From Oscillospiraceae bacterium (GTDB taxonomy: Bacteria > Bacillota > Clostridia > Oscillospirales > Oscillospiraceae): a stretch of DNA of 64,000 nucleotides. Positions within the stretch are counted from its first letter, which is position 1, and each line of letters starts with the position of its first letter. Where the stretch lies: assembly GCA_017445385.1 (NCBI GenBank), contig JAFSUG010000001.1, forward strand, positions 16,969-80,968, given 5' to 3'. The notes below the pieces were generated by a model. That model did not search any database. It had not been told where the DNA came from and saw only the letters and a program-made list of their open reading frames with translations. The translations under genes were made by a program, and so were the position numbers. This document shows positions 5,945-14,581 of this stretch, in pieces.

Positions 5945-7993
5945 TTATTCAGCGGTTTCCTCAACAGCAGCTTCGTCAACGACGGGTTCTGCGTCCGGCT
6001 CGGCAGTCGCAACAACGACTTCCTCGTCAACCGGAGCTTCCTCTTCCGCAGCTTCTTCAGCCGGTGCTTCCGGCTCGAGCAGCGCGCGGATGGAGAGGGA
6101 AATGCGCTTGTGCTCTGCATCGATGTCGATGATCTTTGCTTCCACTTCCTGACCTTCCGCCAGAACGTCATCGGGCTTGCCGATGCGGCGGTTTGCAATC
6201 TGGGAAATGTGGATCAGACCGTCGATGCCGGGGATGATCTCTGCGAATGCGCCGAAGGTCATCAGCTTCACGATCTTAACGGGCACAACGTCGCCAACGT
6301 GGTACTTTTCGGTGAAGATCTTCCAGGGGTTGGTGTCCTCGGTTCTGTAGCCGAGGGAGATCTTGTGCTTTTCGGGATCGTAGGAAATGACGTAAACTTC
6401 GATCTCGTCGCCAACGGACACAACGTCCGCCGGAGTCTTGATGTGATTCCAGCTCAGCTCGGAAACGTGAACCATGCCGTCCACACCGCCGATGTCTACG
6501 AATGCGCCGTAGGAAGTGAGGCTCTTGACCTTGCCGAGGTACTTCTTGCCGACCTCGATCTCGCTCCAGACCTTCTCCTGCGCTGCGCGGCGCGCTTCAC
6601 GAGCTACGTCGCGGATGGAGCCGACAACGCGGCGGCGTGCGCGGTTGACTTCGCTGATGCGCATTTTAACGGTTGTCTTAACGAGCTCGCCCAGATCGCC
6701 GCCCTTGGGAACGCCGGTCTGCGAAGCGGGGATGAATACGCGGATGCCCTTGTAGTTGGCAACAACGCCGCCCTTGTTCTCTTCGGTGATGGGCGCTTCG
6801 ATGACGGTGCCCTCTTCGGACATCTTCTCAACGTCTTCCCAGATCTTGCCGGCTTCCAGACGCTTCTTCGAAAGCATCACGGTGCCTTCCACGTCGTTCA
6901 CGCGGACAACGGAAACCTCAACCTCGTCGCCAACCTTGACGATGTCTTCGGGCTTCGCGTCGGGATCGGACGAAAGCTCGCTCACGGGGATGTAGCCTGC
7001 GTGCTTGGTGCCCAGGTCGACCTGAACTTCCGTCGTGCCGATGGCGGTGACGATGCCGGTGACCTTATCTCCATTATTCAAAGTCTTGATCGACTGCTCG
7101 AGAAGCTCGGCAAAATTCTCCTCTCCCGCAGTTTCAGTAACCTTAGTCTCTTCGCTCATTTTGTTGTTGACCTCCTTAATGATCCACGACGGCGTAGACG
7201 CGCCTGCCGTAAGTCCTACGGTGTTCACGCCTGCAAAAAGCGCCATGTTCAGCTCGGCGGCATGATCCACCAGCGATACATTGGCGCAATTCCGTCTGCA
7301 TATCATTGCAAGTTTTCCGGTGTTGGAGCTGTTAGCGTCCCCAACGATGACCATTGCATCGCACTGCTTGGACAATGCGAGCGCTTCTTTTTGCCGTTTT
7401 TCCGTAGCTTCGCATATTGTATCAAAGATTTCGCAATTCGTAAATAGTTTTTTTGCAATTTTTTGAGCATTTATCCACAAATTTTGCGTGCTTGTCGTTT
7501 GAAAAACCATCAAATACGGCAAATTCTGTGAAATTTTGGAAATTTCCGCCCAATTTTGCAACTCTTCTGCCGTTTCGAAAATCAGCGGATCTTCGCACCA
7601 TCCGGCGATTGCGAGAACTTCGGGATGCGTGCGCGTTCCGATTATGATCACACGGCGGCCCTTTTCCTTTGCGCCTGCAACGAGCTTGTGGATTCGGGAA
7701 ACGAACGGGCACGTTGCGTCGATGATCTCCACGCCCTTCTTTTCGAGCGTTTCGTAGACTTTGCGCGATACGCCGTGCGACCGGATGATCACCGCCGTGC
7801 CGGGCTCCGCCTCTTCGGGCGATGCGATCTCCCGAACGCCGAGCTCCGCGAAATGCTGCACAACGTGGCGGTTGTGGATGATCGGCCCGAGCGTTACGGC
7901 GCGTTTTCCGGCCCGAACCGTTTGCTCAACGAGCGAAACCGCGCGGTCAACGCCGAAGCAGAAACCGGCGGTTTCAGCCTGAATGATTTTCAT
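5945..7993 (-). CDS. ispH-rpsA: IspH (HMB-PP reductase) fused to ribosomal protein S1
   Basis: A 682-residue two-part protein. Residues 1 to about 278 are IspH, the last enzyme of the MEP isoprenoid pathway, with cluster cysteines 12, 95 and 194 and the TTST loop (166-169). Residues about 305-640 hold four S1 RNA-binding domains (about 308-377, 396-464, 481-551, 566-637), the ribosomal protein S1 part, then an acidic Ala/Glu tail. This fusion is known in Clostridia. Inside the gene, AAGGAGGT (7170-7177) lies 10 nt before Met279 (7157-7159), an ideal internal start for free S1. The start overlaps the plsC stop by 4 bp, the last gene of a leftward operon ending in a strong terminator. Confidence 0.95.
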   Translation of the reverse strand: MKIIQAETAGFCFGVDRAVSLVEQTVRAGKRAVTLGPIIHNRHVVQHFAELGVREIASPEEAEPGTAVIIRSHGVSRKVYETLEKKGVEIIDATCPFVSRIHKLVAGAKEKGRRVIIIGTRTHPEVLAIAGWCEDPLIFETAEELQNWAEISKISQNLPYLMVFQTTSTQNLWINAQKIAKKLFTNCEIFDTICEATEKRQKEALALSKQCDAMVIVGDANSSNTGKLAMICRRNCANVSLVDHAAELNMALFAGVNTVGLTAGASTPSWIIKEVNNKMSEETKVTETAGEENFAELLEQSIKTLNNGDKVTGIVTAIGTTEVQVDLGTKHAGYIPVSELSSDPDAKPEDIVKVGDEVEVSVVRVNDVEGTVMLSKKRLEAGKIWEDVEKMSEEGTVIEAPITEENKGGVVANYKGIRVFIPASQTGVPKGGDLGELVKTTVKMRISEVNRARRRVVGSIRDVAREARRAAQEKVWSEIEVGKKYLGKVKSLTSYGAFVDIGGVDGMVHVSELSWNHIKTPADVVSVGDEIEVYVISYDPEKHKISLGYRTEDTNPWKIFTEKYHVGDVVPVKIVKLMTFGAFAEIIPGIDGLIHISQIANRRIGKPDDVLAEGQEVEAKIIDIDAEHKRISLSIRALLEPEAPAEEAAEEEAPVDEEVVVATAEPDAEPVVDEAAVEETAE
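7157..7177 (-). promoter_or_regulatory. Internal Shine-Dalgarno and start codon within ispH-rpsA
   Basis: Minus-strand AAGGAGGT (7170-7177), 10-nt spacer, ATG (7157-7159) exactly at the junction between the reductase and the S1 domains (Met279). It would give a 404-residue S1 protein ending at 5945. Confidence 0.65.
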
Positions 7994-8625
7994 GATTTGG
8001 CTCCCAAAGCGTAGATTTTTTCCATCAGCTCGTCCGTATAGCGGCGGAGCGTTTCCGGAGATGCTTTGCGGTCTTCCTGCGGCAGCGCGTACGGCTTGCC
8101 GATCACAACGCGCACCGGGCTGAACGGATGGCGGTTTTCCGAAACGTAAACCGGAAGGATCGGAACGTCGCCGCGCAGCGCGAACATCGCCGCACCTGTT
8201 TTGCCCTGCGCCGGTTCGCCGTCCGAGGCGCGGACGCGGCTGCCGTCAGGCAGCGCTATAACGCGCGTGCCCTCGGGGTAGAGCAGCAGGCTCTCGCCAC
8301 CGCGCAGCGCCTGCAGCGCGGCTTTGATCGCTGTAACGTCGTGCTCGCCGCGATGTACGCCGAAAACGTTGCATTTGCGCAAAAACGCGCCAAGAATGGG
8401 AATTTCCATCAGCTCCGCCTTTGCCATGATGCGCGGGAATCTGCCGAGCCGCAGTGCGAGCAGCATCCAGATCGGGTCCGCCATGCCGGCGTGATTCGCG
8501 CAGATGATATACTGCTTTCCGCGCGCAACGTTTTCGCGCCCTTTTACAGAGAAAAACGGATGCCAAAAGCGGAAGATCACCGCGCAGAGGCAGTAGAGAA
8601 AACAATAGAAGAAACCGCCGTTCAT
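7990..8625 (-). CDS. plsC: 1-acyl-sn-glycerol-3-phosphate acyltransferase
   Basis: A 211-residue PlsC-family acyltransferase that makes phosphatidic acid at the inner face of the membrane. It shows an N-terminal hydrophobic segment (about 4-24), the catalytic NHAGMAD block (44-50, the H-x4-D motif with His45 and Asp50), and YPEGTR (116-121) for glycerol-phosphate binding. The length is normal for a minimal PlsC. It overlaps cmk by 4 bp upstream (ATGA) and ispH-rpsA by 4 bp downstream, so translation is coupled on both sides. Confidence 0.92.
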   Translation of the reverse strand: MNGGFFYCFLYCLCAVIFRFWHPFFSVKGRENVARGKQYIICANHAGMADPIWMLLALRLGRFPRIMAKAELMEIPILGAFLRKCNVFGVHRGEHDVTAIKAALQALRGGESLLLYPEGTRVIALPDGSRVRASDGEPAQGKTGAAMFALRGDVPILPVYVSENRHPFSPVRVVIGKPYALPQEDRKASPETLRRYTDELMEKIYALGAKS

Positions 8626-9302
8626 GCGTTGAGCTTCTCCTTTACGATTGCAAGCATCCGCGCGGCGGTCTCATCGAGCGTGAGATTGGACGAATCCACC
8701 AAAACCGCGTCCTTCGCCTGCTTCAGCGGCGCAACGGCGCGCGTGGAATCCTGCTCGTCGCGCTTGAGCTGATCGGCAAGCACCTGCTCGTATGTATCCT
8801 TCGCGCCCTTTTCCTGCAGCTCCAGCCAGCGGCGTTTTGCGCGCACTTCGGGCGAAGCGGTTAGGAAAATTTTAACGTCCGCGTCCGGCAGAACGACTGT
8901 TCCGATGTCGCGTCCGTCCATGACAACGTTGTGCGTTTTCGCAAGATCGCGCTGCGTATCAAGCAGGAAATCGCGCACGCATTTGTGCGCCGAAACCTGC
9001 GATGCGTACATGGAGATCTCCGGCGTGCGGATCTCGCCCGTAATGTCCTTGCCGTTGAGCAGCATGTGCTGCAGTCCGTCGCCGGGGTACTCGATCGCGA
9101 CGTTCACGTCGTCAATCAGACGGCGCACGCCGTCGGCGTCCTTGCCGCCGATGCCGCAGATCCAGATGTAATAGCCCACCGTGCGGTAGATTGCGCCGGT
9201 GTCTACGTAGACGTAGCCGAGCTCGTTTGCCAGCCGCTTTGCAAGCGTGCTTTTGCCTGCGCCGGCAGGGCCGTCGATTGCGATTGCGTGAAACTGTTTC
9301 AT
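8622..9302 (-). CDS. cmk: Cytidylate kinase
   Basis: A 226-residue (d)CMP kinase. The P-loop GPAGAGKST is at residues 11-19, followed by YVDTGAIYR (32-40) and the NMP-binding block MDGRDIGTVVLPDA. I chose ATG 9302 because GGGAGG lies 6 nt upstream and the protein then begins like other Cmk proteins; an in-frame start further upstream would add a non-conserved basic extension. The ATG overlaps the stop of the flavoprotein gene upstream (ATGA), and the 3' end overlaps plsC. cmk-plsC-ispH-rpsA is a recurrent clostridial gene order. Confidence 0.95.
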   Translation of the reverse strand: MKQFHAIAIDGPAGAGKSTLAKRLANELGYVYVDTGAIYRTVGYYIWICGIGGKDADGVRRLIDDVNVAIEYPGDGLQHMLLNGKDITGEIRTPEISMYASQVSAHKCVRDFLLDTQRDLAKTHNVVMDGRDIGTVVLPDADVKIFLTASPEVRAKRRWLELQEKGAKDTYEQVLADQLKRDEQDSTRAVAPLKQAKDAVLVDSSNLTLDETAARMLAIVKEKLNA

Positions 9303-10540
9303 TTTGAACCTCCCTGCATGGCGGCGGCAAGCCCTGCGGCGTGACCGGTCGCCCATGCGATTTGCAAGTTGAATCCGCCCGTCCGGGCGTCAAGATCTAA
9401 AAGTTCTCCGGCAAAATACAGCCCCGGCAGCAGCTTCGATTCCATCGTGCGCGGATTGACCTCCCGCACGTCTACGCCGCCGGCTGTAACGATCGCCTCT
9501 TCAATCGGACGCTTGCCCTGAATCGGCAGCGCGATCCGCTTGAGCGACTGCACGAGCCGCTTGCGCCCGTCGCGCGTCAGCGAATTTGCCGCAAGCGTCG
9601 GCGCGATCTGCGCCGCGCGCAAAACGGGAACGATCAGCGCGCGCGGCAAAAGCGACGTCAGCGCCGCTTCCATCGGGCTGTTCTGATACTGCTTCAGATC
9701 GCGCAAAATACGCGCGTCCAGCGCAGCCTCGTCCAGCGCAGGCTTCAAGTCAAGATAGGCGGTAAAGCCCGTTTCTCTGCCGAGATAGGTGCTTGCGGTC
9801 AGCGCCATCGGACCGTCCAAGCCGTAGCCTGTCAGCGTGAGCTCGCCGCGCTCTGCGTAAACGGTTTTGCCGCTTTCGTTTTGCAGCGTCAGCTCCACGT
9901 TTTTCAGCGCAAGACCTGCGCGGCAGATCGGCGCGTCGCAAAGCAGCGGAACGAGCGAGCCTGTCGGCTCAATGATGGTATGGCCTGCCTGCCGCGCCAG
10001 CGCGTAGCCGTCGCCCGTGGAGCCGGTGCGCGGATACGATGCGCCGCCCGTTGCAAGCAAAACGCGCCCGGCGCGGAAATCGCCGCGCGATGCGTGAATG
10101 CCGCAAAGCGTTCCGTTTTCAATCAGAAGGCGCTCCGCCGTGCCTGTAAAGAAGCCGATGCGCAGCTCGCGCATTCGGTTGTTCAGCGCGTCGATCACGT
10201 CCGCCGCATGGTCGGAGCAGGGGAACACCCGATTGCCGCGCTCCGTTTTGAGCGGACAGCCGAGCGCTTCAAAAAACGCGATCGTGGAAGACGGCGGAAA
10301 CGCTTGCATCGCGGCATATAAGAATTTCGGGTTTGTGCGCGTCTGCGCAAGGCAGGTCTGCGCGTCGCTGTCGTTCGTTACGTTGCAGCGGCCTTTGCCG
10401 GTTATATAGAGCTTGCGCCCCGGGCGGCCGTTTTTCTCCAGAACGGCAACGCTTGCGCCCTGCTCAGCTGCGGTGATTGCCGCCATCATGCCGCTTGCGC
10501 CCGCGCCGACGATCAGAAAATCAACTGTCGAACCGTTCAT
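9299..10540 (-). CDS. NAD(P)/FAD-dependent oxidoreductase of the HI0933/BaiN family
   Basis: A 413-residue flavoprotein. GAGASG (12-17) is the dinucleotide-binding loop, GRKLYITGKGRCNVTN (41-56) is the family signature, and the C-terminal GLYFAGELLDLDARTGG closes the FAD site. Members (YhiN, BaiN) are FAD enzymes; BaiN of bile-acid-converting clostridia has been assigned a steroid-reductase role, but most relatives have no proven substrate, so none is claimed here. ATG 10540 gives a standard N-terminus and overlaps the regulator gene by 20 bp. It is the second gene of the operon. Confidence 0.88.
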   Translation of the reverse strand: MNGSTVDFLIVGAGASGMMAAITAAEQGASVAVLEKNGRPGRKLYITGKGRCNVTNDSDAQTCLAQTRTNPKFLYAAMQAFPPSSTIAFFEALGCPLKTERGNRVFPCSDHAADVIDALNNRMRELRIGFFTGTAERLLIENGTLCGIHASRGDFRAGRVLLATGGASYPRTGSTGDGYALARQAGHTIIEPTGSLVPLLCDAPICRAGLALKNVELTLQNESGKTVYAERGELTLTGYGLDGPMALTASTYLGRETGFTAYLDLKPALDEAALDARILRDLKQYQNSPMEAALTSLLPRALIVPVLRAAQIAPTLAANSLTRDGRKRLVQSLKRIALPIQGKRPIEEAIVTAGGVDVREVNPRTMESKLLPGLYFAGELLDLDARTGGFNLQIAWATGHAAGLAAAMQGGSK

Positions 10541-11384
10541 AGATATCGTATTCCGACCAGAGCTTTTCAAGGTCTGCAAGCGATTCGGAAAACTCCGTGC
10601 CGAGCCGTCGGCTGATCGCAACAACCAGCGCGTTTACAACGCTCAGCGGCGCAACGAGCGAATCCACAAACGAGACCATCTCGCTCTTTGCCAGAAGCAC
10701 ATGGTCGGAAATGCGGGCGATCGGCGCCTGCAAACTGTCGGTAATGGCAATGAGCGTGCCGCCGTTCGTTTTTACGTATTGCATCGCGTTGACCGTGCGG
10801 CGCGAATAGCGCGGCAGGCTGATGCCGATGATCGCATCGCCGCTGCCGCTGTGCATCAGCTGCTCCAGCATTTCGCTCGATGCCGTTGAGGTTACGAGCC
10901 GCACCTCGCCCAGCATGATCCGCAGGTAGAAGTTGAGAAAGCTCGCGATCGTCGAGGACGAGCGCGCGCCGACGATATAGACCTTGTTCGCGTTCACGAT
11001 TGCCGAAACGGCGGCATCCAGCGCGTCGCGGTCAAGAATTTCGGAGGTGCGCTGCAGCGTGTGAATGTCAGACTGGATCACCATGGAAACAACGTCCTGA
11101 TCGGCAAACTGCGTATTTGCCGCCTCAACGCGCTGCACGGAGGTCAGCCGCGTGCGCAGAACGTCCTGCAGCGCCTTCTGCATCTCCGGGTAGCCCTCGT
11201 AGCCAAGCTCCATCGCAAAGCGCACAACGGTCGATTCCGAAACCTGCGTTGCTGCGCCCAGCTTGTTGGCGGTTAAAAACGCCGCCTTGTCGTAAGATTC
11301 CAATATGTAGGCGGCGATGCGCTTTTGCCCCTTGGAAAAGCCCTCCATGCCGTCACGCATTTTCGTTAAAATATCAGCGCTCAT
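10521..11384 (-). CDS. RpiR/MurR-family transcriptional regulator
   Basis: A 287-residue regulator. The N-terminal helix-turn-helix (about 1-77, with TANKLGAATQVSESTVVRF at 38-56) is followed by a SIS sugar-phosphate-binding domain (from about 125, NKVYIVGARSSSTIASF). RpiR proteins sense phosphosugars and control sugar or amino-sugar genes, but no sugar catabolism gene is nearby, so its targets are unclear. ATG 11384 has GGGAGGAAACGCT before it. It is the first gene of the leftward operon running to ispH-rpsA and may autoregulate it. Confidence 0.9.
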   Translation of the reverse strand: MSADILTKMRDGMEGFSKGQKRIAAYILESYDKAAFLTANKLGAATQVSESTVVRFAMELGYEGYPEMQKALQDVLRTRLTSVQRVEAANTQFADQDVVSMVIQSDIHTLQRTSEILDRDALDAAVSAIVNANKVYIVGARSSSTIASFLNFYLRIMLGEVRLVTSTASSEMLEQLMHSGSGDAIIGISLPRYSRRTVNAMQYVKTNGGTLIAITDSLQAPIARISDHVLLAKSEMVSFVDSLVAPLSVVNALVVAISRRLGTEFSESLADLEKLWSEYDIYERFDS

Positions 11385-11418
11385 AGCGTTTCCTCCCGGA
11401 AAAAACCTTTCTGTATGT

Positions 11419-11447
11419 ATCATACTCGCAAAATCAGTGAAAGACAA
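11419..11447 (-). promoter_or_regulatory. Promoter of the rpiR operon
   Basis: Minus-strand -35 TTGTCT (11442-11447), 17-bp spacer, -10 TATGAT (11419-11424), about 35 bp before the regulator start. Confidence 0.7.
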
Positions 11448-11477
11448 TCGTTTTCCGCAAAAAATGCAAGAGAAATT

Positions 11478-12179
11478 TCAAAAAAGTGTTTTGATTTCCG
11501 ATTCCGTCAGATAGCGCCACTTCCCGGCAGGCAGATCGCCGAGCGAAAGATTGCCCTCCCGAATCCGCCGCAAGCGCGTAACCGTAAGGCCTGCAGCCTC
11601 GCAGAGGCGGCGGATTTGACGGTTTCTGCCCTCGCGGAGCGTAATCTCCAAAAGCGCAAGATCGCCGCTCTGATCCTTCATGCGAACGGTTGCCGGCTTC
11701 GTTTTGCGCCCATCGATCACGATCGGGTGTGTGAGCTGCTTTTCCGCGCCGGGCGCGTAATGGCTCACCCAGACGAGATAGTCTTTTTCCGTTTCGCCGC
11801 TCGGATGCGCGAGCCGATAGGCGAGATCGCCGTCGTTCGTCATCAGAAGCAGCCCCTCGGAGTACTGGTCGAGCCGCCCGATGGGGTAAACGCGCACCGG
11901 GCAGTCTGCAACGAGCTCGGCTACGCTCTTTCGCCCGCGCTCGTCGCGCATCGTGGTTACGAAGCCGCGCGGCTTATGCAGCATCAGGCAAACGCGCTCC
12001 GGCATCGCCGGGAGCGGTTTGCCGTCAATCATGATCGTGTCTTTTTCGGGATCGGCGCTTTCGCCGAGCAGGGCGATCCTGCCGTTTACGCAGACGCGCC
12101 CTGCCTCGATCATCGCTTCCGCCGCGCGGCGCGATGCTGCGCCGTAACGCGATAAAATTTTCTGCAGTCGTTCTTCCAT
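11478..12179 (-). CDS. rluB: 23S rRNA pseudouridine synthase, RluB/RsuA family
   Basis: A 233-residue pseudouridine synthase. It has an N-terminal S4 RNA-binding domain (about 1-60, RLQKILSRYGAASRRAAE), then the catalytic domain with GRLDQYSEGLLL (101-112), in which Asp104 is the nucleophile, and the C-terminal REGRNRQIRRLCEAAG block. By family it modifies a uridine in 23S rRNA (RluB position 2605 in E. coli numbering); RsuA-like 16S activity cannot be excluded. It is the last gene of the scpA-rluB leftward operon, 9 bp after dacF. Confidence 0.9.
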   Translation of the reverse strand: MEERLQKILSRYGAASRRAAEAMIEAGRVCVNGRIALLGESADPEKDTIMIDGKPLPAMPERVCLMLHKPRGFVTTMRDERGRKSVAELVADCPVRVYPIGRLDQYSEGLLLMTNDGDLAYRLAHPSGETEKDYLVWVSHYAPGAEKQLTHPIVIDGRKTKPATVRMKDQSGDLALLEITLREGRNRQIRRLCEAAGLTVTRLRRIREGNLSLGDLPAGKWRYLTESEIKTLF

Positions 12180-12188
12180 GGTTGCTCC

Positions 12189-12971
12189 TTACGATTGTTC
12201 AAAGCCGTAATCCAGCATTCGGGCGTGATCCGCCCAATCGTTGCCGTCGTTGATCGTTACGGCAATCAGCCGCGTTCCATCGCGCTCCGCCGCGCTTACG
12301 AGAATGCGTCCTGCCGCCTTCGTATAGCCTGTTTTTACGCCGATTGCGCCGTCATAGCGCCATAACAGCTTGTTGTGATTTGCAAGCGACCGCTCGCCGA
12401 ACGTGTGCGTTTTCGTGGAAACAACCGTGCGGAACAGGTCGTTTTCCAGCGCAAAGGCGGTCAGCTTCGCGAGATCGGCTGCGGTTGAATAATTTTCGCT
12501 GCTGTCCAGCCCGTGCGGATTGCCGAAACGCGTATCGGCAAGGCCGAGTTCTTCCGCGCGACGGTTCATGCGCAGCACGAAGGCGGCTTCATCGCCGTCT
12601 AAATACTGCGCAAGCGCAACGGCGGCGTCGTTGCCCGATTGCAGCATCAGCCCGTAGAGCAGATCCCCGATTGTCAGCACCTCGCCCTCTTTCAGATAAA
12701 GGGAAGAGCCTTCAATCCCAACCGCCTCCGGACGGATCGTTGTCCGCGCCGCCGGATCGCACGTTTCCGCAATCAGCAGCGCGGTCATGATTTTCGTTGT
12801 GCTTGCGATCAGACTGCGTGCGTTTTCGTTCTTCGCGTACAGCACCTCGCCGGTTTTTCCGTTGATCAAAATTGCGGATTTTGCGGCGGTTTGCGGCGCG
12901 GCAAATGCCGTGAAAAGCAGCATTGCGGCGGCAAGTAGGCCTGCCGCCGCAATGCGTACAGCTCGTTTCAT
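12189..12971 (-). CDS. D-alanyl-D-alanine carboxypeptidase (S11 family, DacF-like)
   Basis: A 260-residue exported penicillin-binding protein that trims the terminal D-Ala of peptidoglycan stem peptides. It has a signal peptide (1-25, ending TAFAA). The active-site serine lies in STTK (57-60), SGN is at 112-114, and KTG at 213-215. It ends right after the transpeptidase fold, so the C-terminal beta domain and amphipathic membrane anchor of PBP5 are missing. The position between ytfJ and rluB in a sporulation-associated gene set suggests a DacF-like role in cortex or vegetative wall maturation. Confidence 0.92.
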   Translation of the reverse strand: MKRAVRIAAAGLLAAAMLLFTAFAAPQTAAKSAILINGKTGEVLYAKNENARSLIASTTKIMTALLIAETCDPAARTTIRPEAVGIEGSSLYLKEGEVLTIGDLLYGLMLQSGNDAAVALAQYLDGDEAAFVLRMNRRAEELGLADTRFGNPHGLDSSENYSTAADLAKLTAFALENDLFRTVVSTKTHTFGERSLANHNKLLWRYDGAIGVKTGYTKAAGRILVSAAERDGTRLIAVTINDGNDWADHARMLDYGFEQS

Positions 12972-13020
12972 TTCAGATCACCCGAATTAGTGTCTGTGCT
13001 GCGCGCGAAAGAGATACCTG

Positions 13021-13413
13021 TTAAATTTCTTCTGTTTTTTCGTTTTTTTCCGGAATCAGCGAAAGCAGCTTGTCCGCAACGTCGGGCAGAAGCTCGATCA
13101 GGCGGTCAACGGAGTTGTTCGCGGGCGCCGGAATCGGCAGAACGCGGCAGCCGCTGTCTTTCGAAATGAGAAACGCAACGGGCGTAATATCGGCAAGTGC
13201 GCCTGCGCCGCCGCCGTAGGGCTTATTGCCGTCGGAATGCTTGGTTGTAAATTCGCTGCCGCCGCCGGCAAAGCTGATTTTTACGCGGGAAATGGGGATC
13301 ACGGTCGTGCCGTCCGCCGTGATGATCGGCTGACCGATCACGGTGTTGGAATCCGCCATCGTGCGAATTTTTTCCAGGGAGTTTTCCATCATATCATTGA
13401 TCGGATTCGTCAT
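13021..13413 (-). CDS. ytfJ: Sporulation protein YtfJ / GerW family
   Basis: A 130-residue YtfJ protein, a forespore-expressed protein needed for normal germination in Bacillus (GerW). Hallmarks are the N-terminal ENSLEKIRTMADSNTVIGQPI, then GTTVIPISRVKISFAGGG and the Gly-rich PYGGGAGA. The charged tail is Lys/Glu-rich. The start lies inside the 3' end of the DUF2953 gene (20-bp overlap), matching the conserved ytfI-ytfJ pairing. It is good evidence that the organism sporulates. Confidence 0.93.
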   Translation of the reverse strand: MTNPINDMMENSLEKIRTMADSNTVIGQPIITADGTTVIPISRVKISFAGGGSEFTTKHSDGNKPYGGGAGALADITPVAFLISKDSGCRVLPIPAPANNSVDRLIELLPDVADKLLSLIPEKNEKTEEI

Positions 13414-13987
13414 TGTGCTTTACCGCCTTTCGTATTTTCAGCCATCCGGAAAGCGCCCGGAAAGCAATCTGTAAAATTGCGAAAAGATTGATCGTTGCCT
13501 GCGCGCAGGCGTAGAGCCTGATTTCCTTGCACTCGGGGTCATATTCTGCGGAGAGGTTCCGCTTCTTGATGCGAAACGCGCGCTCCAAAATCGGCGTAAC
13601 CGCGCCGATCGCCGCCCATGCTCTTCCGTAGCCGATCGCGGCGTCGCCGGCGTCCGCGCCGCCGAACGTCGCGCGGATGGTCAGCTCGCGGATGCAGATC
13701 CTGCGCCAAAGGCGGCCGAGCAGATCGAGCGCCAGCGATGCGTAATCCAAAAGGGTTCGCACCGGCGGAAGCGGCTTTTTTTCTTTTTCTTCTTTGGGCT
13801 TTTCTTCTTTTTTCGGTTTTTCCGCTTTCGGTTTTTTCGGCTTTTTCTTTTTCGCCGGATAAAGCGTTAGGCGAAGCGGACCGATACAGAGCCATACGCG
13901 CAAATCGTCTTTATATTCCGCGCGTGCGCCGAGCGGAAGAAAGAGCAAAAGCGCGATAGCCGCAAGCGCGATCAGCGCGGCGATCAT
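13394..13987 (-). CDS. DUF2953 (YtfI-like) membrane-anchored protein
   Basis: A 197-residue protein with one N-terminal membrane segment (about 2-21), a basic Lys/Pro/Glu linker (about 47-75), and a C-terminal DUF2953 domain ending in a short hydrophobic helix and basic tail. The family is found beside ytfJ in sporulating Firmicutes and has no established biochemical function. It overlaps scpB by 4 bp (ATGA) and ytfJ by 20 bp, so the three are translationally coupled. A forespore-membrane role is inference from context. Confidence 0.8.
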   Translation of the reverse strand: MIAALIALAAIALLLFLPLGARAEYKDDLRVWLCIGPLRLTLYPAKKKKPKKPKAEKPKKEEKPKEEKEKKPLPPVRTLLDYASLALDLLGRLWRRICIRELTIRATFGGADAGDAAIGYGRAWAAIGAVTPILERAFRIKKRNLSAEYDPECKEIRLYACAQATINLFAILQIAFRALSGWLKIRKAVKHNDESDQ

Positions 13988-14580
13988 TGCGCCGCTTCTC
14001 CTTCGGGCTGCTCCGCCTGCGCTTCTTGCGTTTCCATCTCCATCGCAAGCTGTTCGCCGGTTTTCAGCTTCACAAGGTCCGCCTCCGGCAGCTCATCGAG
14101 CGAGGAAAGCCCGAACGTGCGCAGAAAGTCCGGCGTTGTTTTATAGAGAATCGGTCTGCCGGGGACGTTCAGCCGCCCGCAGTCCTCAATCAGCTTTTTC
14201 GTTTGCAGCGCCGCTATGGAATACGAGCTGTCTACGCCGCGGATCTGCTCAACGAGCGCCTTTGTCGCCGGCTGATAGTAGGCGATCACGGTCAGCGTTT
14301 CAAGCTGCGATGCTGAAAGGCGCGGCGGCTTTCTCGTTTCCAGCGCGCGCGTTACGTACTGCGCCATCTCCGAAGAGGAAACCATCTGATAGGCGTTTTC
14401 CAGCTTCACAACGCGAACGCCGCTGCGCTCAAACGCGAGGCGGTCGGAAAGCGCTTTGCAAACGTCGTGAATCTCGCTTTCGTCTACCTCCAGCGTCTGC
14501 GCCATGCGCTGCACGCTTACGCATTCGCCGGCTGCGAACAAAATCGCGGTTACGGCTCTTTCAATGTCTTTCGGATCCAT
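13984..14580 (-). CDS. scpB: Segregation and condensation protein B
   Basis: A 198-residue ScpB, the kite (winged-helix) subunit that dimerises and binds ScpA within the SMC condensin. The family blocks are AILFAAGECVSVQRMAQTL near the start, LSASQLETLTVIAYYQPATK, VEQIRGVDSSYSI, and GRPILYKTTPDFLRTFGL. The C-terminus is a variable acidic/Gln-rich tail. It starts 1 bp after the scpA stop and overlaps the DUF2953 gene downstream. Confidence 0.95.
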   Translation of the reverse strand: MDPKDIERAVTAILFAAGECVSVQRMAQTLEVDESEIHDVCKALSDRLAFERSGVRVVKLENAYQMVSSSEMAQYVTRALETRKPPRLSASQLETLTVIAYYQPATKALVEQIRGVDSSYSIAALQTKKLIEDCGRLNVPGRPILYKTTPDFLRTFGLSSLDELPEADLVKLKTGEQLAMEMETQEAQAEQPEGEAAQ

Positions 14581-14581
14581 C

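Noticed and set aside
6110..7447. Plus-strand open frame opposite ispH-rpsA
   Set aside because: An antisense shadow of the S1 domains, with no start signals.
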